NCBI GenBank assembly: GCA_025357995.1
Contig: JANYLF010000096.1
Span: 1 to 12,967, forward strand
Direction: 5' to 3'
Source of the DNA: Acidimicrobiia bacterium
GTDB lineage: Bacteria; Actinomycetota; Acidimicrobiia; IMCC26256; JAENVU01
DNA: 12,967 nt
Shown: one piece after another, positions 7,025-12,967 of the stretch
Numbering within the stretch: position 1 is the first letter of the stretch
Layout of the letters: each line of letters opens with the position of its first letter
Made by a program: the position numbers and the translations under genes
The notes under the pieces: model-generated
What the model was told of the DNA's origin: nothing
The model's input: the letters and a program-made list of their open reading frames with translations, nothing else
Database searches by the model: none

Positions 7025-8255
7025 TCGAAGTGTTCCCTGCGGAGTCGTAAGCGGTCACGTAGAAACTGACGCTGGCGAGTGTCTTGCTGTGTGTGTTCGA
7101 GGCGGTGCGGGTGGTGGTGGTCGACAGCAGCGAATACGTCACGCCATCGGTGCTTCGGTACACGCGGTAGCCGACGAGATTGGCGTCGAACGCGGTGCTC
7201 CAGGCGAGCACGACCGTTCGGTTGCTGCCGGAACACGACGCGGAGTACGTGAGCGGATTCGGCGCCGTCGGTGCAGTGGTGTCGAGCGTGATGGTCTGTG
7301 ATGCGAGGAGCTTGGGGACGCCGGTAGCTCCGTTGCGGAGTCGTGCCGAGACCGTCTTCACACCGTCGCCGGTACTCAATGTCCAGCTCGTCGTCTTGGC
7401 GCTCGAGCTGTACGCGAAATCGGGGCCCCAGGTTCCGCCGCCGTTGTTGGAGAAGTTCACGATCACACTCGTGCCGCAGCTCGCAAGGCTCATCGTGATG
7501 GTGACGGTGGTCGTGGCGCTGAAGCCCGCCGTCGCCGGGCTGGCTGCCGACAGGGCGAAGGTTCCGCAGGTGGTGCCCGCGAGGGTGGTCGTGGTCGTCG
7601 GTGGGAGGGTGGTGGTCGTCGTTGTCGTCGTGGTCGTGACGGCCGACGCGCCGGTGGAGACGGTGCCGGGTGTGAGCAGCACCGACTCGCGGAGCATGCG
7701 CGGGGTCCCGCCGCCGGTCGAGGTGTGATACCGAACCACCACGCTGAGCCGCTTCACATCGTGTGTACCGGGAACGGAGGCGATGTCGACCCACGTGACG
7801 TAGCGATAGATGTCGAGGACGGTGGTGCCGACCGTGAAGGCAGGTTCGATGTGGATGACGGGCCCGGTCCCGACTGCGACGATGAGGTCTTCGTTCTGTC
7901 CGGTACCGGTCACGTCGTACTGCAAGCCGTTGCTGGACACGAAGGAATCCGGGTTAGTGGAATCCGCGCTCTTGGCGGGTGCGCTCAGGAGCGCGAGCGC
8001 CGCGTAGTCGACGTCGCGAAACTCTTCGAGTCGCCGGTTCGCGACGCCTTCCGCGACTTGGCGGGAGCGGACCAGCGCGACGCTCTTGAAATCGACGCTG
8101 AGAGACAGGGCGAGTCCGCTCATGATGATGCCGAGGACCGCCATGGCCACGACGAGTTCGACGAGGGAGATCCCTCGCTCGTCACAACTCTTTGGAGCAC
8201 GCAGGCGTGGCACGGGTCCCAGCCGGCGCCTCCGGTCGGGTTGCACTGCCCGCAT
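6981..8255 (-). CDS. Large type IV prepilin with Thr-rich linker and C-terminal Ig/FN3-like domain
   Basis: A 424-residue protein. Its leader ends C-D-E-R-G (24-28); cleavage is predicted after Gly28, before I-S-L-V-E-L-V-V-A-M-A-V-L-G-I with Glu33 at +5. After a pilin-like globular part (to about 200) comes a threonine tract (207-216 and 220-224), an all-beta region (about 228-325) and a fibronectin-III-like domain (about 326-418) with V-L-A-W-S, L-V-G-Y-R-V-Y-R and F-Y-V-T-A-Y-D-S-A-G-N. Ordinary minor pilins are 150-250 residues, so this one displays extra domains, probably for adhesion or surface binding (inference). The ATG at 8255 is chosen for the GGGAGG 4 nt upstream and a normal leader length; an in-frame GTG at 8357 would add 34 residues and run through a predicted structured region. 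It is first in the three-gene pilin cassette. Confidence 0.88.
   Translation of the reverse strand: MRAVQPDRRRRLGPVPRLRAPKSCDERGISLVELVVAMAVLGIIMSGLALSLSVDFKSVALVRSRQVAEGVANRRLEEFRDVDYAALALLSAPAKSADSTNPDSFVSSNGLQYDVTGTGQNEDLIVAVGTGPVIHIEPAFTVGTTVLDIYRYVTWVDIASVPGTHDVKRLSVVVRYHTSTGGGTPRMLRESVLLTPGTVSTGASAVTTTTTTTTTTLPPTTTTTLAGTTCGTFALSAASPATAGFSATTTVTITMSLASCGTSVIVNFSNNGGGTWGPDFAYSSSAKTTSWTLSTGDGVKTVSARLRNGATGVPKLLASQTITLDTTAPTAPNPLTYSASCSGSNRTVVLAWSTAFDANLVGYRVYRSTDGVTYSLLSTTTTRTASNTHSKTLASVSFYVTAYDSAGNTSNATNTIILGQNQCS
7584..7637 (-). repeat. Threonine-codon tract (low-complexity linker)
   Basis: This stretch encodes ten Thr, then Leu-Pro-Pro, then five Thr. It joins the pilin part to the Ig-like part, a typical O-glycosylatable stalk. 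Simple-sequence DNA of this type can change length by slippage. Confidence 0.85.
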
Positions 8256-8274
8256 GGGGCCTCCCGAACTCGGC

Positions 8275-8372
8275 GGACACGGATGACTGTCCGTCCACAA
8301 ACGAGACATCGACGACGCGAGAAGCCCACCTGAGGACATTCTCGGAATGAGCGACACGGGCGGTAACCGCCC
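8275..8372 (-). promoter_or_regulatory. Putative structured leader or operator region of the pilin cassette
   Basis: Three inverted repeats lie in 98 bp just upstream of the large prepilin start. In minus-strand order they are GGGCGGT-T-ACCGCCC (8372-8358), CATTC-CGA-GAATG (8349-8337), and a 7-bp stem GGACGGA/TCCGTCC around a 6-nt loop with a 2-nt bulge (8296-8275). As RNA each can form a hairpin, followed by the ribosome site GGGAGG and the ATG at 8255. Alternatively the first repeat is a repressor-type dyad operator. I see no clear -35/-10 pair here; bases 8373-8402 hold nothing else. I do not recognise a known riboswitch class. Confidence 0.4.
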
Positions 8373-8402
8373 GAAACGCCGAGCAAAACCGGAATCTGGG
8401 GT

Positions 8403-9122
8403 TTAGTGCGGTGGCGTGCCCGGAGCGGTGAGGAAGAACTCGACCATCCAACGGCCGACGTCGATGCGATTCAAAGGCCGCCCCAAGGTCGCGCGAGCTG
8501 CCTGCACCTTGTCGGCGCCGACGAGTTCCACCCGCTCGGCCAAGAGGTGGTCGGCCAGATCCGGAACGAACTCAGGGTGCGGTTGCAGCGTCCACGCCCG
8601 CTCGCCGAACGCGAGGCCGGCAATCGGACAGCCCGGGCTGCGCGCTAGAAGGTTTGCGCCGTCCGGAACGTCCATCACTTGGTCCTCATGACTCGCGATG
8701 AGCGACACCGTCGACTGCATCGGCACCATCCACGGCCGGGGCTCGACGATCTCGTAATCGTGCACACCAACCTGCCAGCCGTCCTCGGCCCGCTGCACTC
8801 GTGCGCCCAACGCCTGCGCCGCGAGTTGATGACCGAAGCAGATCCCCACGTACGGTCGCTCCTGCGCGATGAGTTCGCGCAGGAGGTCTTCCGCGGATGC
8901 GATCCACGGGTGGTCGTCGTACACCGAGCAACGGCTAGGGGACAGCAGCCAACCGTCGCACTCACCGATGGAAGCCGGGAATCGGTCTTCGTCGAGGTGG
9001 TAGCACACGAGCTCGATGTCCGGCGCACCGCCGAGCAGTGAGGCGAAGAGCTCGGGGTAGTCGCCCGCGATGTGCGTGCTCGTCGGCGCGACGTGGCCGA
9101 CCAGCAAGAGTCCGATGCGCAT
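8403..9122 (-). CDS. Class I (type 1) glutamine amidotransferase domain protein
   Basis: A 239-residue, single-domain member of the GuaA-like class I glutamine amidotransferase family. The nucleophile elbow G-I-C-F-G-H-Q (93-99) gives Cys95, and Q-P-H-P-E-F (180-185) gives His182 and Glu184, so the catalytic triad is complete. These domains hydrolyse glutamine, or a gamma-glutamyl bond, and normally feed ammonia to a synthase partner. No partner synthetase is adjacent, so it may act as a stand-alone gamma-glutamyl hydrolase or amidotransferase (inference). The ATG at 9122-9120 shares one base with the stop of the monooxygenase (TGATG), has no Shine-Dalgarno and is probably translated by coupling. 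It is the last gene of the carbonic anhydrase-monooxygenase-amidotransferase operon. Confidence 0.92.
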   Translation of the reverse strand: MRIGLLLVGHVAPTSTHIAGDYPELFASLLGGAPDIELVCYHLDEDRFPASIGECDGWLLSPSRCSVYDDHPWIASAEDLLRELIAQERPYVGICFGHQLAAQALGARVQRAEDGWQVGVHDYEIVEPRPWMVPMQSTVSLIASHEDQVMDVPDGANLLARSPGCPIAGLAFGERAWTLQPHPEFVPDLADHLLAERVELVGADKVQAARATLGRPLNRIDVGRWMVEFFLTAPGTPPH

Positions 9123-10228
9123 CAGCGGAAGGAGAAGACGGGCGCGCTCGGGCCGTCGAGCGGAGGAAGGTGACCCAGCTCGCGCAAGATCGGCATCACG
9201 CCCTCGCCGAACCAGTAGGCCTCTTCGAGGTGCGGGTACCCGGAGAGGATGAACTCGTCGAAGCCGAGGGCGTGGTACTCCAGCATGCGCTCCGCAACTT
9301 CCTCGTGACTGCCCACGAGTGCGGTGCCCACGCCGCCGCGCACGAGGCCGACGCCGGCCCACACATTGGGATGCAACAGGAGCTGATCGCGATCGCCGCC
9401 GTGCAGTTCCGCCATGCGCCGCTGACCGACGGATTGAGTCGCGGCGAAGTCTCGCTGCGCATCGGCGATGTCGGCCGGATCCATCGCGTCGACGAGCGTG
9501 TTGGCCGCGCTCCACGCCTCGGCCGCGCTCGGGCGGGCGATCACGTGGAACCGAATTCCTAGGGTGAGCGTGCGTCCGGCATCGGCGGCGAGGGCGCGCA
9601 TGCGCTCCACGCGCTCCGCCACCATCGCAGGTGGCTCACCCCACGCGAGGTACACGTCGACGTGTTCCGCGGCCACGGCTTCGGCCGCGGCCGAAGCACC
9701 CCCGAAGTAGATCTCGGGCTGCGGCGCCGGCATGTCGCGGGTGGCAGCGCCTTCCACCTGGAAGAACTCGCCCGCGAAGTCGAACGGTTCACCGCTCCAC
9801 GCGCCCCGCATCACCTGAATGAACTCGGCGGTCTGTGCGTACCGCGTCTCCTTCGATTCGTGAATCCCGAAGCGCGCCAACTCGGCCGGCTCCGCCCCGG
9901 TGACGATGTTGACCAGCAGTCGACCGCCGGACATGCGTTGGTAGGTCGACGCCATCTGGGCGGCGAGCGTCGGGGTGAGCAACGCCGGCCGGAATGCCAC
10001 GAGGAATTTGATTCGACGGGTGAGCGGGAGCAGCGCCGCGGTCGCGAGCCACGCGTCTTCGCACCCGGTGCCGCACGGGGTGAGCATCGCGTCGTAGCCG
10101 AGGTGGTCGCACGCCTGCGCGACGTGCGCGAGGTATTCGCGGCTGGGCGGGCGACGATGCGATGTCGCGCGGGTGGGGAGGACCTCCCGTGAGTCGCCGC
10201 CGGTCGGCAGAAACCAATGCACCTTCAC
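9122..10228 (-). CDS. ssuD: SsuD-like FMNH2-dependent alkanesulfonate monooxygenase
   Basis: A 368-residue bacterial-luciferase-fold flavin monooxygenase that aligns with SsuD along its whole length (E. coli SsuD is 381). Recognisable blocks are H-W-F-L-P-T-G-G-D (4-12), G-C-E-D-A-W-L (55-61) with the SsuD active-site Cys (Cys56), R-I-K-F-L-V-A-F-R-P, I-Y-F-G-G-A-S, Y-L-A-W-G-E-P-P, G-I-R-F-H-V-I with the conserved Arg and His, V-G-Q-R-R-M-A-E-L-H, W-A-G-V-G-L-V-R-G-G-V-G-T-A-L-V-G and L-S-G-Y-P-H-L-E-E-A-Y. SsuD cleaves C-S bonds of alkanesulfonates, giving an aldehyde and sulfite, using reduced FMN from a partner reductase. No ssuE reductase or ABC transporter gene is in the window. The GTG at 10228 overlaps the upstream stop by 4 nt (GTGA), with GGAAG 7 nt upstream. 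Related enzymes act on other substrates, so specificity is less certain than family. Confidence 0.92.
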   Translation of the reverse strand: MKVHWFLPTGGDSREVLPTRATSHRRPPSREYLAHVAQACDHLGYDAMLTPCGTGCEDAWLATAALLPLTRRIKFLVAFRPALLTPTLAAQMASTYQRMSGGRLLVNIVTGAEPAELARFGIHESKETRYAQTAEFIQVMRGAWSGEPFDFAGEFFQVEGAATRDMPAPQPEIYFGGASAAAEAVAAEHVDVYLAWGEPPAMVAERVERMRALAADAGRTLTLGIRFHVIARPSAAEAWSAANTLVDAMDPADIADAQRDFAATQSVGQRRMAELHGGDRDQLLLHPNVWAGVGLVRGGVGTALVGSHEEVAERMLEYHALGFDEFILSGYPHLEEAYWFGEGVMPILRELGHLPPLDGPSAPVFSFR

Positions 10229-10731
10229 GCGTTGGCTTCCAGATGGAGTCGACCGGATTCGACGTCGTAGACCATGGCGGCGATCGCCACGGTTTCGGGT
10301 ACCAGCGGGCAACCGCGCAGAATCGCGATGTCGTCGAGCAGCGTCTCGCGTTGGTCGTCGATCGGATGGAAATCCCAGCCCACCGTCGAGGCTCCCGTCA
10401 GCGCGGCGATGTCTGCGGCGAGCTCGAGATTGGTGGCCTCCGTCATCTTGCACTGGGTGTGGCCGATCACTGCGATGCGATGCACGCCGAGGAAGTGGAT
10501 CGCCAGCACCAGCGACCGGAGCGCGTCTTCGGTGACCCGCGCGCCTGCGTTGCGCATGATCTTGGCGTCGCCGGGTACGAGCCCGAGCATGCGGAGTGGC
10601 TCGATCCTCGAGTCGATGCAGGTGAGTACCGCCAGGCCCTTTGCGGCCTCGGGGCGGGGCACGCCGAGGTGGAACTGCTGGGCGTACCGCGCGTTGGCCT
10701 CGAGGATGTCGGCGAACGCCGGATCGGTCAT
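10225..10731 (-). CDS. Beta-class carbonic anhydrase (small, mycobacterial Rv1284-like type)
   Basis: A 168-residue protein with the full zinc and catalytic set of beta-carbonic anhydrases: C-I-D-S-R (Cys38, Asp40, Arg42) and G-H-T-Q-C (His91, Cys94), plus the R-N-A-G motif (60-63) and the helix after it. Length is close to the short actinobacterial beta-class enzymes (about 163). It interconverts CO2 and bicarbonate in the cytoplasm. The ATG at 10731 has no Shine-Dalgarno; a weak CAGAAT box 7 nt upstream would fit leaderless initiation. It is first in an operon whose next gene starts inside its stop codon, an arrangement implying a shared physiological task with the flavin monooxygenase. It is divergent from the Rieske oxygenase across 63 bp. 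Confidence 0.92.
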   Translation of the reverse strand: MTDPAFADILEANARYAQQFHLGVPRPEAAKGLAVLTCIDSRIEPLRMLGLVPGDAKIMRNAGARVTEDALRSLVLAIHFLGVHRIAVIGHTQCKMTEATNLELAADIAALTGASTVGWDFHPIDDQRETLLDDIAILRGCPLVPETVAIAAMVYDVESGRLHLEANA

Positions 10732-10766
10732 GGCGGTGATTCTGTCGGATCCGCGCGCTCCGGCTC

Positions 10767-10772
10767 TACGCT
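10767..10772 (+). promoter_or_regulatory. Possible -10 box (TACGCT) of the Rieske oxygenase gene
   Basis: A TANNNT match lies 22 nt before the GTG, leaving a leader of about 16 nt that contains AAGGGGG (10784-10790). The -35 region is poor. The 63-bp divergent region must also hold the promoter of the carbonic anhydrase operon, so any regulator bound here could control both. Confidence 0.3.
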
Positions 10773-10794
10773 GGCGCCCGTTCAAGGGGGATTT

Positions 10795-12117
10795 GTGATC
10801 GAAGTGACCGAGACCGCGCCCGTCGGATCGACGATTGCGAGCGTGACGCGTGCATCCGAGCCGTTTCGGATCCCGTCGGCGCGCTACATCTCTACGGAGT
10901 GGGCCGAACTCGAATCGGACCGCTTGTGGCCGCACGTCTGGCAGATGGCGGGCACTGTCGATCACGTGGCCGAGCCGGGCGACTGGTTCGAGTACCAGGT
11001 CGGCTGGCTGTCGGTGGTGGTCGTGCGGGGCGACGACGGCGCGCTGCGCGCCTTTCAGAACGTCTGTCGTCATCGCGGGAACTCCCTGGTGTGCGGCGAG
11101 GGTCGGTCGATGTCGGAGTTGCGTTGCGGGTACCACCGATGGTGTTGGGATCTGCAGGGCACGCTCAAGGAGGTGCCGTCGCGGCGAGGTTTCGGCGCGT
11201 TCCGCAACGACGAGCTCCCACTCATTCCCGTGCAGGTGGGCACGTGGGGCCCGTTCGTGTTCGTCAACCTCGATCTCGGCGCAGAACCTCTCGACGCGTT
11301 TCTCGAAGGAGTTCCGACCGACGCGCCGTGGCTCGGTCTGGCCGATTTCCATTGCACCTACGACGTCGCCATACCGATGCCGTGCAATTGGAAGACGTTG
11401 ATCGACGGCTTCAGCGAGACCTATCACGTTCAGGGTCTGCATCGTGAGATGTTGCCGATGACCGACGACGTGAACTCGCCACAGCGGCTCTGGGGCCGCC
11501 ACGGAAAGTTGGAACAACCGTACGGCGTTGCCAGCCCGCGGCTACGCGACGGCGCGAGCGACCAAGAGATCTTCGACGCATTCGTCGCGGTCATGGGGAC
11601 GCGGATCGGGAAGCCCACGACAGAACCGGCGGGACCCGTGCCGGCGATCGGCGTGGACGCGACGTTGCGGGACGTGTTGGCCGACGGTGTGCGCGCGACT
11701 GCGGCTCATGTGGGCGTCGATCTCGCGGACTTGGCTACGGACCAGCTCATGAACATGCAGCAGTACAACCTGTTCCCCAACACGACGATCGTCGCGTTCC
11801 CGGATTTGTTGCAGGTGGTGAAATCTCGGCCCGGGCCCACGCCGGACGAATGCTTCATGGACATGCTCGTGTTCGAGCGTCGAGGACCGGGTACATCTCG
11901 TACGCCGCCGACCCGTGTGACCGTGGAGCCCGGCGCCATCGACTTCGGGATGGTGATCAACCAGGACATCGATGCGCTCGGTCGGATCCAACGCGGCCTC
12001 CACCAACCCGGCTTCACCGAGCTGATGCTCTCGGGCGAGGAGTGTCGCATCGTGAATCTTCATCGGAACCTTGAGCACTACCTGGGCATCACCCCGTCCG
12101 AGATCCGCGGCGGCTGA
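10795..12117 (+). CDS. Rieske [2Fe-2S] non-heme iron oxygenase, alpha subunit
   Basis: A 440-residue ring-hydroxylating-oxygenase-type protein. The N-terminal Rieske domain has the C-x-H-x17-C-x2-H motif (Cys91, His93, Cys111, His114). The catalytic domain has N-W-K (198-200), S-E-T-Y-H (207-211) and a second His at 216, giving the two iron ligands His211 and His216; Asp391 in I-N-Q-D-I-D (388-393) is the likely third ligand. The enzyme would use O2 and electrons from a separate reductase, which is not encoded nearby, to oxidise its substrate. The residue three before the first iron His is Glu208 rather than the usual bridging Asp, a change known in carnitine monooxygenase CntA, so an amine-type substrate is possible (inference). 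The GTG at 10795 is chosen because AAGGGGG lies 4 nt upstream; a GTG at 10804 is the alternative. The long open frame before it is an artefact. Confidence 0.93.
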   Translation: MIEVTETAPVGSTIASVTRASEPFRIPSARYISTEWAELESDRLWPHVWQMAGTVDHVAEPGDWFEYQVGWLSVVVVRGDDGALRAFQNVCRHRGNSLVCGEGRSMSELRCGYHRWCWDLQGTLKEVPSRRGFGAFRNDELPLIPVQVGTWGPFVFVNLDLGAEPLDAFLEGVPTDAPWLGLADFHCTYDVAIPMPCNWKTLIDGFSETYHVQGLHREMLPMTDDVNSPQRLWGRHGKLEQPYGVASPRLRDGASDQEIFDAFVAVMGTRIGKPTTEPAGPVPAIGVDATLRDVLADGVRATAAHVGVDLADLATDQLMNMQQYNLFPNTTIVAFPDLLQVVKSRPGPTPDECFMDMLVFERRGPGTSRTPPTRVTVEPGAIDFGMVINQDIDALGRIQRGLHQPGFTELMLSGEECRIVNLHRNLEHYLGITPSEIRGG

Positions 12118-12329
12118 CTCTGCGGCGTCGCCTCGATGCGTTCCCTCGCCGCGAGGTGATCCACGACGGGTGCGGCGGACGAATGTTGGGGCATGCGGAC
12201 AACAGCCGGCCAAGGTGAGATCGTCCAGGGCGGGCCTGACCTCCCGACCGAGGGGCCTGAGCCTCGACGCCGGAGGCGGGATGACGCGCCGTCGGGCTCG
12301 TGAGGCGGAGGCTACCGGCGGTGACCGGG
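12118..12329. other. Convergent intergenic region, no gene seen
   Basis: This 212-bp gap separates the stops of the Rieske oxygenase and the ThDP enzyme. Both strands can be read open in several frames, but none shows protein-like composition. Only short GC-rich dyads (for example GCCTC and GAGGC around 7 nt) occur; I cannot single out a convincing terminator. Confidence 0.5.
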
Positions 12330-12967
12330 TCAGAAGCCGGAGGGGATGACGGCTTCGATGAGATGGGGGCCGGGCTCCGCGAGCGCGCGCCCGAGCGCAG
12401 TGACGAGACCGTCGGCGTCTTCGGGACGTTCGGCCGGCACGCCCATGCCGCGTGCCAACGCCACGAAGTCCAGCTCCGGGCCGGTCAGATCGAGCATCGA
12501 TTTCGCGACGGGGCCGGGGGTCTCCACTCCCACTCGCGACAACTCGAGATTTAGGATCGCGTACGAGCGGTTGGCGAAGATCAGCGTGGTCACGTCGAGT
12601 CCTTCACGGGCCTGCGTCCACAGCGACTGCAACGTGTACATCGCGCTGCCGTCTGCTTGAAGATTGATCACGGGCCGGTCGGGACACGCGACGGCCGCGC
12701 CCGTCGCCACGGGCATCCCGAAGCCGATCGCGCCGCCGGTGAGCGTGAGCCAGTCGTGCGGAGGACAGCCGGCCGTGGCGGGCGATGCCCAGATCCCACC
12801 GGTCTGGGCTTCGTCGACGACGATCGCACCCTCGGGAAGAATCGAGCCGACAGCAGCCGCGAGCGACGCGCCGGTCAGCGCGCCAGACGGATGGTCGGGC
12901 CGACCGGCCGCGACCGGGCGCGCGGAGGTCGAGACCACACCGAGCGCGTCCGCCAGTGCCGCGATGG
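12330..12967 (-). CDS. ThDP-dependent acetolactate-synthase-like enzyme, C-terminal part (5' end beyond window)
   Basis: The minus-strand frame is open from the right edge to the TGA at 12332-12330, giving the last 211 or so residues of what should be a protein of about 520-560. It is the C-terminal PP/ThDP-binding domain: G-G-A-I-G-F-G-M-P-V-A-T-G-A-A, then Q-A-D-G-S-A-M-Y-T-L-Q-S-L-W-T-Q-A-R, and after about 27 residues F-A-N-R-S-Y-A-I-L, which together form the thiamine diphosphate and Mg2+ motif. The motif begins A-D-G-S instead of the usual G-D-G-S. It ends G-P-H-L-I-E-A-V-I-P-S-G-F, typical of the family. Such enzymes are acetolactate synthases, benzoylformate-type decarboxylases or related lyases; without the N-terminal half I cannot choose. 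An in-frame GTG at 12938 is internal, not the start. Confidence 0.9.
   Translation of the reverse strand, partial: IAALADALGVVSTSARPVAAGRPDHPSGALTGASLAAAVGSILPEGAIVVDEAQTGGIWASPATAGCPPHDWLTLTGGAIGFGMPVATGAAVACPDRPVINLQADGSAMYTLQSLWTQAREGLDVTTLIFANRSYAILNLELSRVGVETPGPVAKSMLDLTGPELDFVALARGMGVPAERPEDADGLVTALGRALAEPGPHLIEAVIPSGF

Noticed and set aside
7575..7640. Possible CRISPR-like or tandem DNA repeat
   Set aside because: The short ggt/gtc-type repetition encodes the Thr linker; there are no spacers or conserved direct repeats.
8256..8357. 34-codon extension of the large prepilin to a GTG at 8357
   Set aside because: The leader would be unusually long, the region is better explained by inverted repeats, and GGGAGG sits just before the ATG at 8255. 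Not fully excluded.
10162..10794. N-terminal extension of the Rieske oxygenase frame
   Set aside because: It runs antisense to the carbonic anhydrase, whose zinc ligands are intact, and has no family similarity. The Shine-Dalgarno at 10784-10790 marks the real start.
10732..11517. N-terminal extension of the carbonic anhydrase frame
   Set aside because: It is antisense to the Rieske domain. The ATG at 10731 gives a protein of normal length for the family.

Overview
The window is high-GC DNA with GC-rich third codon positions. It has tightly packed genes, GTG starts, 4-nt start/stop overlaps and a few TANNNT -10 boxes placed directly in front of start codons with no Shine-Dalgarno (leaderless style). 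Together with Thr-rich pilin linkers and actinobacterial-type SsuD, DinB and TSUP proteins, this suggests an actinobacterium, possibly of the Acidimicrobiia. That placement is inference from style; no rRNA or marker gene is present. Thirteen protein genes are supported, two of them cut by the window edges. I see no tRNA, rRNA, CRISPR array, insertion sequence or phage gene.

Left part (1-2694). A two-domain GNAT acetyltransferase runs leftward off the edge. Divergent from it is a TSUP (TauE/SafE-type) membrane permease, which converges on a class I SAM-dependent methyltransferase. The two convergent genes are only 23 bp apart.

Secreted-protein and pilin part (2695-8402, all minus strand). A secreted protein has an N-terminal domain, a polyproline linker and five ~48-residue repeats; it has its own strong promoter and a 12-bp hairpin at its 3' end. 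Next to it is a DinB-fold protein. Upstream lies a three-gene overlapping cassette of type IV pilus minor-pilin-like proteins: a large prepilin with a Thr linker and C-terminal Ig/FN3-like domain, a second small prepilin, and a PilX-type protein. The region between this cassette and the next gene upstream can fold into three hairpins and is the best candidate for an undescribed RNA or operator element here.

Metabolic part (8403-12329). A minus-strand, end-to-end overlapping operon encodes a small beta-carbonic anhydrase, an SsuD-like FMNH2-dependent alkanesulfonate monooxygenase and a class I glutamine amidotransferase. Divergent from it, 63 bp away, is a Rieske non-heme iron oxygenase alpha subunit with Glu rather than Asp at the usual inter-cluster bridging position. 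The oxygenase may share regulation with the operon and oxidise a sulfonate or amine-type substrate, but this is inference. The TSUP permease 7 kb away could export sulfite; the link is weak.

Right edge (12330-12967). The C-terminal third of a ThDP-dependent acetolactate-synthase-like enzyme reads leftward and begins beyond the window.
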